Below, one piece after another: positions 46,708 to 54,999 of a stretch of DNA of 64,000 bases. The position numbers and the translations under genes were made by a program. The notes beneath the pieces are model-generated. The model made no database searches, was not told the origin of the DNA, and was given only the letters and a program-made list of their open reading frames with translations. The stretch comes from an uncultured Oscillospiraceae bacterium (GTDB lineage: Bacteria; Bacillota; Clostridia; Oscillospirales; Acutalibacteraceae): assembly GCA_900546265.1 (NCBI GenBank), contig URCA01000006.1, forward strand, positions 76,639-140,638, read 5' to 3'. Numbering within the stretch: position 1 is the stretch's first letter; every line of letters starts with the position of its first letter.

Positions 46708-47688
46708 TTAACCGACAATACCGGTGCGTTCGATGCTCTCGGTGAAGAAACGCTGTCCGAACAGGAACAGCAGCAGCAGCGGAAAGATGCACAGCAGCGC
46801 CCCCGCCTGAATCAGGATGTACAGATAGGTGGGATCCTCATATTCGGCGGTCATGGTGCCGAGCATGCCGCGGATCTGGGTCAGATACACCGCCACCGTG
46901 TTGCGGGACATGCTCAAGAAGGTCTGGGTGAAGGAATCGTTCCAGTTCCACACGAGGGACAGCATGAACACCGTGACGATGGCGGGGCGGGCGTTGGGCA
47001 GCATGATACCGAAATACGTCCGAAACGCGTTGCTGCCGTCGATCCGGGCCGCGTCCTCCAGATCCCCGGGCAGTCCCCGGAAGAACTGCCGGTAAATGTA
47101 GATGAACAGGCCCGATCGAAACCCCATGCCGAACAGCGCCGGCAGAATAAAGGGCAGCGGCGTGTTGATTAGATTGACATAGGACGAGCCGGTAAACAGC
47201 TCGAGCAGCGGCGTCAGGAAGAGCGGCTTAAAAAACCGGAACAAGCCGAACAGCTGCGAGATGTAGGTTTGAGGCGGCACGATGATGGTGAACAGGAGCA
47301 GGCCGAACAGCAGGTTCCGGCCCCGGAAGCGGAAGCGGGCGAAGCCGTAGCCCGCCAGGCCGCACACGAAGGTCTGCAGCACCGCGCTGGACAGGCTGAT
47401 GACCACCGTGTTGCCCATCATGTCGCCAAAATCCACCATCTGGAGAAAGTTGTGAAAATTGTTGAGCGTATAATGCCGGGTGATCCAGACCACGCTGGGA
47501 TCGTTCAAATCCTCCGAGCCACGGAAGGCCGTGACGAACATGAACAGGAAGGGATACACAATCAGAAAAATCAGGCCGAACAGCACGCAGAAACGGAACA
47601 GGGAGAACAGCAGGCCGCCCAGCCGGCGGCGAAGCGGCGCTTTCCCCTTCCTGGCCGGCCGGACGATCTTCACCGCCTGTCTCTCCAT
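46708..47688 (-). CDS. ABC sugar transporter permease (MalG-like), system 1
   Basis: A 326-residue inner-membrane permease with six predicted helices and the EAA loop GDLEDAARIDGSNAFRTYFGIMLPNARPA, the site where the ATPase docks. It has the N-terminal basic tail and LIVYPFLFMFVTAFRGSEDL segment of MalG-like proteins. It pairs with the MalF-like permease upstream, but a 130-base gap with three hairpins separates them. The start is uncertain: ATG 47688 fits the GAAAGGA site better than GTG 47697. Confidence 0.9.
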   Translation of the reverse strand: MERQAVKIVRPARKGKAPLRRRLGGLLFSLFRFCVLFGLIFLIVYPFLFMFVTAFRGSEDLNDPSVVWITRHYTLNNFHNFLQMVDFGDMMGNTVVISLSSAVLQTFVCGLAGYGFARFRFRGRNLLFGLLLFTIIVPPQTYISQLFGLFRFFKPLFLTPLLELFTGSSYVNLINTPLPFILPALFGMGFRSGLFIYIYRQFFRGLPGDLEDAARIDGSNAFRTYFGIMLPNARPAIVTVFMLSLVWNWNDSFTQTFLSMSRNTVAVYLTQIRGMLGTMTAEYEDPTYLYILIQAGALLCIFPLLLLFLFGQRFFTESIERTGIVG

Positions 47689-47730
47689 AGAGATCACTCA
47701 TCCTTTCGCAGAAACTGGAATTCTATCGGT

Positions 47731-47805
47731 TCCGGCGAAGCCGGAGGTTCGGTTGCTTCAACCGGAAAGGACAAATTTCCGCGTGAAGCCTCTACTGTTT
47801 CACGC
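47731..47805. other. Three intergenic hairpins between two permease genes
   Basis: Small perfect stems occur at 47731-47745 (6 bp), 47750-47764 (5 bp) and 47781-47805 (7 bp), with no T run after any of them. They could mark an RNA-processing or mRNA-stability site that sets unequal expression of the genes on either side. Confidence 0.4.
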
Positions 47806-47819
47806 CAATCCCTTCCTCT

Positions 47820-48746
47820 CTATTTCTCGATGTAGAACACCCGGCGGGAAATGATGGCCGTGGCCAGCCCCACCACCACCAGCACCAGGAGGAAATAGGC
47901 CACCGACATGGTGGTCGCGTTGGCGTACAGAATGTTATGGAAATAGTCGTTGATCTGCACGATGACCGGATTGGACGAAATGGTGAAGCTGTCGATAACC
48001 GCGTACACGAAATTTAGCAGCAGGAAGGGGGAAATCATCGGGAAGGTCACCTTCCAGAAGGTCTGCCAGGGAGAGGCCCCCTCCACCTCGCACACCTCCA
48101 GCAGCGAGCTGGAAATGGACTGCATGCCGCCCACAAACAGAAGGATCTGAATCCCCGACTGCCAGATGAGGTCGAGGATACTGGACACCAGGCCGGTCAG
48201 CACCCCGATGAACTCGTCGCCCAGCCCCAGCTTGGCCAGGGAATCCTCCAGCACCACCCCCTGGAAAACGGTGGCCTCGGCCGCGCTTTCGATGGAGGAG
48301 CGGAACAAATCCTCCTTGAACACCTGCATCAGCACGCCGGAAGACACGATAATCGGCAGCGCCACCAGCGCCCGGCAGAACCCCCGGCCCCGAAAAGGCT
48401 TATTCAGCAGCACCGCCACAATCAGGCTGAACGCCACGATGAGCAGCGCGTTTATCAGGGTGGTGCCGGTGCTCTCCAGAATGGTGCGGAAATTGTTGGG
48501 ATTGTCGAAAAAGACCTGCCGGATGATTTTTGTGCCCACGAAGTTGTACACCAGGCCGTTGTCCCCCAAGGTCACCTCGTTGCAGACATACAGCGCCGCC
48601 TGGGCCATGGGCCAAAGGAAAAACCAGATAAGGCCGATAACCCAAGGCAGGATGAACACGTAGCCCATGGAATCCCGCCTCTGCTCGATGGTCGAGCCGA
48701 ACAGGCACCGGACCAACCGGGAACGCCCGCATTTTTTCATCGTCAT
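47820..48746 (-). CDS. ABC sugar transporter permease (MalF-like), system 1
   Basis: A 308-residue, six-helix permease with YVFILPWVIGLIWFFLWPMAQAALYV at the first helix and an EAA loop of the form LLEVCEVEGASPWQTFWKVTFPMISPF. It starts four bases after the stop of the DUF5696 gene, with GGAGG overlapping that gene's last codons, so it is translationally coupled to it. It works with the MalG-like permease that follows. Confidence 0.9.
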   Translation of the reverse strand: MTMKKCGRSRLVRCLFGSTIEQRRDSMGYVFILPWVIGLIWFFLWPMAQAALYVCNEVTLGDNGLVYNFVGTKIIRQVFFDNPNNFRTILESTGTTLINALLIVAFSLIVAVLLNKPFRGRGFCRALVALPIIVSSGVLMQVFKEDLFRSSIESAAEATVFQGVVLEDSLAKLGLGDEFIGVLTGLVSSILDLIWQSGIQILLFVGGMQSISSSLLEVCEVEGASPWQTFWKVTFPMISPFLLLNFVYAVIDSFTISSNPVIVQINDYFHNILYANATTMSVAYFLLVLVVVGLATAIISRRVFYIEK

Positions 48747-48749
48747 CCG

Positions 48750-51011
48750 TCAGCCCTCCTTCGCCGCGGCGCAGGAGCGCGCCGGCACCGTTTGGCCCCG
48801 CCAGACCACCGGCTGATCCGCGTAATTGACCAAAACGGCCGTCCCGTCGTCGTAGACGGTTTCCCGTTGATCGGCCGCCAGAATCCGATAGCCTGTAATC
48901 CGCCGGCCGTACACGCCGGACAGCGCTGCCCGGCTGCGGGCGTACAGCGCGAGAATGGTCTCCCGCTGCTGCGCATAGGTCGCGGCGTACAGCGAGTCGA
49001 GGGGCGTATCGGTCACCTGGCTGTAATCCGCGTCCATCAGGGAAAAGGACAGCGCCGACCCGCCCTCGACGCTGCGCAGCAGCATGGTTTCCCGATCGCC
49101 GGAGCTCCCGGCGTCCTCCGCCGCGTAGGGCAGGTAGCCGGACAGCACCATCTGCAGGAAGGGCACGGTGGTGTCGGTCAGGTTATAGCCGGAAGAGGTG
49201 GTAGGCATATGCAGCAACGTATCGGCATGGGGCAGAACCGCCGCGCCCGGCGCCTCGAGCATCAAACCGCCCCGCTTGCCGAGGGCTTCCGCTGCCTGCT
49301 CGAGCAGACGGGCCGTTTCGCCGATGGAGGTGACGTGAGACCGGCTGTAGTCCGGATAGGGGGCCAGCCCCAGGGAGGCGGCCGCGGCGTTTTTCACCCC
49401 GGCTTTGTTCAGGCTGGCCGCCAGCTTGGCGGTGACCGTCGGGATTTGAAAGGCCTTGAGCAGCCGGCGGGCGGGCAGTTCGTCGTTCACGTCTCCCGCC
49501 GCCAGGCGGAAGGCCGGCAGACGCACCGTGTCCCGCAGCAGGTCGCTGGACGCGTCGAACAGGGCGGATACCCCGCCGCCGCTTTTGGTGAACATGGTCA
49601 GCTCCATGTCCGGGTAAACGGCGGTGTTTTCCGTCTCCTGCAGTGTTAGGAAACCGTCCAGACCGCCCAGCTTGCGGTCGGCCCGAAACGCGGTATCCAG
49701 CCGGCCGGCGTACGCGCCGTCGGCGTCGATCCCCCGCAGCCGCATGGTGACGCTGGCAACCCCCGCGCCCCGCAGGTCGTCGGAAATGGCCTGGGCCTGG
49801 GAGAAGGTGGTCAGCGGCCGCAGCGTGTGGTAGGGGATACCTAGAAAATTCTCCTGCACCCGCACCCCCATGAACATATCGAGGAACAGCGGCACGTCCC
49901 CGGCCGCGGACGAGGCCTCACGGCCGAACAGCTGCCAGGAGCAGGCGTCCGCCATCCCGGCCAGGTCGGTTTTACCCGGTTCCATGAAGAAGTAGCTCAT
50001 CTCGTAGCTCTGCGCGCCGGTGTCGGCGGTGTCGCAAATCAGTTTGGCCTTGGCCGCGTAGGTGCGGTCCAGCAGCATCTCCACCGCGTTGCTGCGGTGC
50101 AGGAAGGTGTAATAGATGTAATTCTGGCCGGTTTCCCGTCCGGCCGTGTTCAGGGTAATCTGGCCGGCGGCCGCCCCGTCGGTGGCATAGGCGAACAGCG
50201 CCGCAGTCCCCGCCGTATCCCCCGGCTGCGCCGTCCCCCGGCAGATGCCGAAGCCCGGCAGCAGCACCGGCTGGGTCACCGGGGGCCGTTTGTCGTCGGT
50301 CACCGACCGGTCGCCGTACAGGGTGTCCAGGGTCAGGCGTCCCTCGTTGGTGCGCCCGTTGTTGAAATTCATCAGGGCGCCGGAGCCGTCCGGTACCAGC
50401 AGATACCCGGACTCCGTCGTGGAGCCGGCGCCGAAGAACGGCAGGATGGTCAGGGCGGCCAGGATGTTGCCCTTGGTCTCCCGGATGCCCGCCGCCGGCA
50501 CCGACGCGGTCATCCGCCCCTCCGACAGCCGGTACTGCAGCGGAACGACAAAGCCCAACTCCTCAAAGGTATAGACCAGGGTTAGGGTGTCCCCTTCCCG
50601 GTAGGCCGCGATGGACTTGTTCCCCTCACCGGCCGCCTCCTTGTCATTGGTCTCCTCCATGGTGTTGGAGGCGCCTTTATAAGTGACCAGCAGCTGGGAC
50701 TGAATCCGGCTCTGGTTGATGCCGTAGGCGATGATGTCCTCCTCCGGCTTCTCCGGATTGCTGGCCCAAAGGGTGCCCGTCCGTTCGTCTTGCACCGTGA
50801 CCCGTCCGGTCAGCAGATCAGCCCGCAGCTCCAGCGCGCCGGACGGATCCCGCAGCACCGCCTCCTCTCCGGAGGCGACGGGTTCGCCGTAGGAAAGCGC
50901 GGGGGTCTGGGTCTGCCCCGCCGCCCCGCTGCCGAACAGCAGAACCGCCGCGGCCGCGCAGCTCAGCGCCAGCAGCCGCCGGGCGCCGGCGCGGATTCGA
51001 TTGTGTTCCAT
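48750..51011 (-). CDS. DUF5696 secreted/membrane-associated protein
   Basis: A 753-residue protein with a signal peptide (ends near AAGQTQ) and then a large extracytoplasmic region. The first half (about 40-370) looks like a beta-sandwich with LLTGRVTVQDERTGTLWASNPE, PFFGAGSTTESGYLLVPDGSGALMNFNNGR and YYTFLHRSNAVEML. The second half (about 380-700) has the alternating strand-helix pattern of a TIM barrel (MRLRGIDADGAY, GLMLEAPGAAVLPH, YNLTDTTVPFLQMVLSGYLPYAA). It may therefore be an uncharacterised glycoside hydrolase-like protein. DUF5696 is annotated by family only. The start at 51011 follows GGGAGAGG; it lies 25 bases downstream of the YIP1 gene. Confidence 0.75.
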   Translation of the reverse strand: MEHNRIRAGARRLLALSCAAAAVLLFGSGAAGQTQTPALSYGEPVASGEEAVLRDPSGALELRADLLTGRVTVQDERTGTLWASNPEKPEEDIIAYGINQSRIQSQLLVTYKGASNTMEETNDKEAAGEGNKSIAAYREGDTLTLVYTFEELGFVVPLQYRLSEGRMTASVPAAGIRETKGNILAALTILPFFGAGSTTESGYLLVPDGSGALMNFNNGRTNEGRLTLDTLYGDRSVTDDKRPPVTQPVLLPGFGICRGTAQPGDTAGTAALFAYATDGAAAGQITLNTAGRETGQNYIYYTFLHRSNAVEMLLDRTYAAKAKLICDTADTGAQSYEMSYFFMEPGKTDLAGMADACSWQLFGREASSAAGDVPLFLDMFMGVRVQENFLGIPYHTLRPLTTFSQAQAISDDLRGAGVASVTMRLRGIDADGAYAGRLDTAFRADRKLGGLDGFLTLQETENTAVYPDMELTMFTKSGGGVSALFDASSDLLRDTVRLPAFRLAAGDVNDELPARRLLKAFQIPTVTAKLAASLNKAGVKNAAAASLGLAPYPDYSRSHVTSIGETARLLEQAAEALGKRGGLMLEAPGAAVLPHADTLLHMPTTSSGYNLTDTTVPFLQMVLSGYLPYAAEDAGSSGDRETMLLRSVEGGSALSFSLMDADYSQVTDTPLDSLYAATYAQQRETILALYARSRAALSGVYGRRITGYRILAADQRETVYDDGTAVLVNYADQPVVWRGQTVPARSCAAAKEG

Positions 51012-51036
51012 GCGCATCCTCTCCCTTCCCACGGCG

Positions 51037-53151
51037 CTACCCGATCATTTTGATAATTTCATCCCAAAGCTGGGCGAAGAATACGAACACCTGCTGGAAC
51101 AAACTCCACAGCAGCAGGGCCATGAACAGGATCAGCAGAATCCCCAGCAGCGTGAACAGGATGGACAGCAGGGCACCCCGGAAGGACATCTCATGAATCT
51201 CCCGGAAGCCGCCGATGAGAATCGCCGCCGACCAGAGGATGAGAATGACCTGCATCGCCGTCAGGAAGCCGCCCTCCTCCTTGGCCAGCAGGTTGCTAGC
51301 CGCCGTGTGCAGCAGCACCCCCGTGATATAGGGCAGGAGGGCCGTAGCGCTGACCACCGTCAAATCGGTAAGGCGCGCGCTGCTGTCCATCAGGTTGGAA
51401 ACGAACCAGCCGGCGACCACCCACAGGGCGAACAGGCCGAAGGTTTTCAGCAGATGGAACAGTACCTCGAACTCCTCGGGATTGTTCGGGTTGAAAATGA
51501 AGCCGCTGTACTGCCAGTCGACGACCGACGCGAAAAACCAGACGCCGAGGACGCAGAGACTGAAAATCCCCGTTTTTTTCACATCGGTATGGCGGGCCAG
51601 CACGTAGCCGCCCTCCCCGGGGTGGAACAGGGTATACCGCACCTTGCCGGCCAGGCTCTTATGTATGGGATTAACCAGATAGTTGCTGCGCACCTTCAGG
51701 CGGCGTTCCGCCACCAGCAGCAGGATGAACAGGAGGAAAACCGCGGCGAAAATCCCGACGAAAACCGTCTGCATCCCCTGGGCCCGGTACTGGGAAAAGG
51801 CTTGGGAGTATCCGTCCCGGTCGTTGCCCTGGCGGAAATACTCCATGGCCCCCTGGAAATCCCCCTGCTCCAGCAGCGCCTTGCCCAGCCCGACATAGGC
51901 CAGGGAGAACCCGCCGTTCTGGCCGATGACCTTCCGCCAAAGCGGCTCCGCCTCTGTGTAATGCCCCTGGCCGAACAAATCCGCCGCGGCCAGCACATCC
52001 CGTCCGTAGGCGGTGGGCCGGAACAGGGAAATCGTCTCGTAATTCTGATCGAGGACATAGATATCGCTGCCGAACACGTCCAGGGCGGTCAGGGTATCGA
52101 AGCCGCCCACCGTGTTGTTCCGCTCCCCGAAGGTGAACAGCCGGTCGCCGTTCTGATTGAACACCGCCACCCGGCAGAGGTTGGCGTCCAGGGCGGCCAT
52201 ATAGCCGCCCTCGTTTACGGCGATATCCACATAGGAGGTATCCTGCAGAATGTCGTTGGTCTTGCCCAGTTCCAGATCCCCGTAATCCTGGTGGGGCAGG
52301 ATGTTGAGGCTGTTGGTGTTGAATTTCTTGATTTCATCGGTGAACTGGGTGCCCAGGGAGGTTTTGTTGGTCACCGTGTACAGGTATCCTTCGGCATCCA
52401 GGGTGAAGTTTTCAAAGGAAACCGGCACGTACCGTTTCATGCTGTCGATTTGATTCTGGTTGAGTACCTGCTTCCAGAAATAATCCGCCAGCAGGAAGGC
52501 GGTGGCCTCCACCGGGTTGCTGCCGATAAAGGTCAGAAAGGCGAAATCATCCTTGGCGGAAAACACGCAGGCGCCCATATAGATGCCCGGAACCAGCACA
52601 TAGAGATTGCCGTTTTTGTCCAGTTGCACCTTGGTGGGGGCGAAGGTGACGCTCTGATCGATAAGCTCGGTGTCCGGCCGGAGAACCTCCCGGACGATGG
52701 CCCCCTTCGCGTCGGCGATGAACACCCGCTCCCGTTCCGGATCCGCCACGTAATAGGTCTTGTCGTCCCCCTTCCCGTCCACGTACAGGCCGGAAATCCC
52801 CATCAGGAAGGCTTCCGCCCCCTCCTCGGTAAAGCTCAGGGTGGACAGGTAATGCAGTTCCCGGTCATAGACGTGGATCCGCCCCATGTCCGAATCCAGG
52901 ACGTTGATAAGCCCGTCCTCGTCGATGAACAAATCGGTGGGATCCCAGTTGGCGCCCTTTTCCGCCTGATCACTGCGTGCCTGCCGCACGCAGGCGTACC
53001 CGTCCGGCGCCGGCACGGCCTTGTCCTTGCGATCGTATTGATAGGATAACGCCCCGGCCGCGGGGGCGCCGGCCGCCAGCAGGCAGCAGAACGCCAGCAA
53101 GCACAGGCACATTCGTCCCCAAAAGCGATGGGCTGAGGCAGTGTTCCTCAT
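51037..53151 (-). CDS. NHL-repeat/TPR/YIP1 membrane protein
   Basis: A 704-residue protein. A signal peptide precedes an extracytoplasmic NHL-type beta-propeller (about 50-380; repeats such as PTDLFIDEDGLINVLDSDMGRIHVYD and SYVDIAVNEGGYMAALDANLCRVAVFNQNGDRLFTF). A tetratricopeptide-like pair of helices follows (about 385-440; YTEAEPLWRKVI and AYVGLGKALLEQGDFQGAMEYFRQG), then one membrane helix and a five-helix YIP1 domain (about 500-700). Such proteins recur beside DUF5696 and CUT1 permeases in Firmicutes. The propeller may sense or bind ligand outside the cell. The start at 53151 is chosen by its GGGGG site. Confidence 0.75.
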   Translation of the reverse strand: MRNTASAHRFWGRMCLCLLAFCCLLAAGAPAAGALSYQYDRKDKAVPAPDGYACVRQARSDQAEKGANWDPTDLFIDEDGLINVLDSDMGRIHVYDRELHYLSTLSFTEEGAEAFLMGISGLYVDGKGDDKTYYVADPERERVFIADAKGAIVREVLRPDTELIDQSVTFAPTKVQLDKNGNLYVLVPGIYMGACVFSAKDDFAFLTFIGSNPVEATAFLLADYFWKQVLNQNQIDSMKRYVPVSFENFTLDAEGYLYTVTNKTSLGTQFTDEIKKFNTNSLNILPHQDYGDLELGKTNDILQDTSYVDIAVNEGGYMAALDANLCRVAVFNQNGDRLFTFGERNNTVGGFDTLTALDVFGSDIYVLDQNYETISLFRPTAYGRDVLAAADLFGQGHYTEAEPLWRKVIGQNGGFSLAYVGLGKALLEQGDFQGAMEYFRQGNDRDGYSQAFSQYRAQGMQTVFVGIFAAVFLLFILLLVAERRLKVRSNYLVNPIHKSLAGKVRYTLFHPGEGGYVLARHTDVKKTGIFSLCVLGVWFFASVVDWQYSGFIFNPNNPEEFEVLFHLLKTFGLFALWVVAGWFVSNLMDSSARLTDLTVVSATALLPYITGVLLHTAASNLLAKEEGGFLTAMQVILILWSAAILIGGFREIHEMSFRGALLSILFTLLGILLILFMALLLWSLFQQVFVFFAQLWDEIIKMIG

Positions 53152-53195
53152 CATAAACCCCCGTTCTTTTGCTGAAATGGAGTGGATAGGCCCCG

Positions 53196-54062
53196 TCATT
53201 CCTTGATCCCCGACGCGCTCATGGTCTCAATGACGTTGCTCTGGGTGACGAGAAACACCACGATAAGCGGCAGCATCAGCACCACCGCCGAGGCCATGGA
53301 GGGGCCCATCCGGGAGATGCCCGCCGCAATCACGTTGGTGAAGGCCATGTTGAGCAGCTTGAGATTCTCGTCAAACACCATGTTCAGCGGCTGCTGGGCC
53401 CAAACGCTCTGGAACGTGAACAGGGTCAGGGTCATCCAGGCCGGCTTGACCTGGGGCATAACAATCCGGAAAAAAATCTGGAACTGGGTCGCGCCGTCGA
53501 TGCGGGCAGACTCGATAAGCGGCATGGGGATGCGCTCCATGAACTGCTTCATCAGGAACAGCCCGAGCGGCGCCGCCAGGTTGGGAATGATATACACCAG
53601 CATGGTATTGATGAGATGCAGGCGGGCCATGATGACGTATTGGGGCAGCGCCAGCACCGTGCCGTTGAACAGCAGGGTCAGCACCACCAGGTCGAACAGC
53701 CAGCCCAGCCGCAGCTTATACTTGGCCAGCGGATACGCCGCCATGGAGGCGATGACGACGCTGGCTACCGTGGTCAGCGCCGTAATGAAGGCGCTGTTGA
53801 ACAGATACCGGGAAAACGGCACCCGCATATTGGCCACCAGCTTGAACAGCATGGAGTAGTTTTCCATCGTCGGCCGCACCACGAAGAAGCGGGGCGGATA
53901 GGCGAAAAGCTCATCCAGCGGCTTGAAGGAATTGATCACCGAGTAAACCAGCGGCGCGATCATCAGCACGCTCAGGGCGATCATCACCACGAACAGCGCC
54001 GCGTTCCCCACGCGGCTTCGTCCGCCGCGGCGCAGTCGTTTGAACCGAAACAGCTTGCGCAT
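53196..54062 (-). CDS. ABC sugar transporter permease (MalG-like), system 2
   Basis: A 288-residue permease with six helices and a conserved EAA loop (MPLIESARIDGATQFQIFFRIVMPQVKPAW). SFKPLDELFAYPPRFFVVRPTMENY after helix 1 is typical of MalG/YtcP-like members. The GGAGG site is well placed before ATG 54062. It pairs with the gene at 54079. Confidence 0.92.
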   Translation of the reverse strand: MRKLFRFKRLRRGGRSRVGNAALFVVMIALSVLMIAPLVYSVINSFKPLDELFAYPPRFFVVRPTMENYSMLFKLVANMRVPFSRYLFNSAFITALTTVASVVIASMAAYPLAKYKLRLGWLFDLVVLTLLFNGTVLALPQYVIMARLHLINTMLVYIIPNLAAPLGLFLMKQFMERIPMPLIESARIDGATQFQIFFRIVMPQVKPAWMTLTLFTFQSVWAQQPLNMVFDENLKLLNMAFTNVIAAGISRMGPSMASAVVLMLPLIVVFLVTQSNVIETMSASGIKE

Positions 54063-54078
54063 ACGCGTGCCTCCTCAC

Positions 54079-54999
54079 TTAATCGCTGCTGACATACCGC
54101 AGAACGAAGCCCACCAGGGTTTTGAAAATCAGCATCATCATGAACAGCACCACCGCCACCGCGCAGGCATAGCCCATCTCGTACCGGACGGTGCCGTAAT
54201 CCATCATGTGCAGCACGATGGTGTGGGCCGAATAGTTGGTGCTGTTGGCGCCGAAGAGCTGGGTGGACAGAGTGCTGACGGAAAACGACGCCGAAATCTG
54301 CATCACCGCGCCGAACAGCAGCTGGGGCTTCATCATGGGCAGGGTGATGTAAAACAGCTCCTGCAGCCGGTTGCGCACCCCGTCGATGCTGCCCGCCTCA
54401 TACAAGGAGGTATCGATGCCCTTGAAGCCGGCGATAAAGGCCAGGAACCCGGTGCCCAGGCACATCCACAGCTGCACCAGCACCAGCACCCCGAAATTGT
54501 AGGCCGGGTCGGTCAGCCACTGAATCGGTTCCTTGATAAGCCCGATATTCATCAGCGCCCCGTTGATGAACCCGTGGGCGTCCCCGCTGAACAAAAACTG
54601 CCAGATGAAGAACACCGACGAGCCCGCCAGGGCCGGCGCATAAAAGAAGAAGGTCAGCAGCACCCGCAGCCCGTTGCCGAACTCGTTAATCAGCCACGCC
54701 AGCCCGAAGCAGAGCAGGTAGCTGACCGGGCCGGTCAGGAGGGACAGCAGCAGGGTGTTGCGCATGGCGATGCCGAAAATCTCATCGTGGATAAAGAGGT
54801 TGATGTAATTCTTCAGCCCGATGAAGGAGGGTGTCTCGAACATATTGTAGTAGCTGAAGCTGAGCACCGTCGCCACCAGCACCGGCAGCAGGATCATCAA
54901 GAAAAAGAGCAGGAAAAAGGGCAACATCATCAGATACAAATCCCGGTTGGCCTTCAAGTCCTTGAGAAGGGGCACCTTGGCCGGTTTATCGTTACGCAA
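54079..54999 (-). CDS. ABC sugar transporter permease (MalF/LplB-like), system 2
   Basis: A 306-residue permease with LKANRDLYLMMLPFFLLFFLMILLPV at helix 1 and an EAA loop of the form DTSLYEAGSIDGVRNRLQELFYITLPMMKP. The start is a TTG at 54999 with GGAGG nine bases upstream, which overlaps the end of the binding-protein gene by eight bases. Longer in-frame starts lie deep inside that gene and are rejected. Confidence 0.9.
   Translation of the reverse strand: MRNDKPAKVPLLKDLKANRDLYLMMLPFFLLFFLMILLPVLVATVLSFSYYNMFETPSFIGLKNYINLFIHDEIFGIAMRNTLLLSLLTGPVSYLLCFGLAWLINEFGNGLRVLLTFFFYAPALAGSSVFFIWQFLFSGDAHGFINGALMNIGLIKEPIQWLTDPAYNFGVLVLVQLWMCLGTGFLAFIAGFKGIDTSLYEAGSIDGVRNRLQELFYITLPMMKPQLLFGAVMQISASFSVSTLSTQLFGANSTNYSAHTIVLHMMDYGTVRYEMGYACAVAVVLFMMMLIFKTLVGFVLRYVSSD

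Noticed and set aside
51001..53049. 682-codon open frame antisense to the NHL-YIP1 gene
   Set aside because: No recognisable domain and a biased composition. The sense frame has a clear domain order and a ribosome site.
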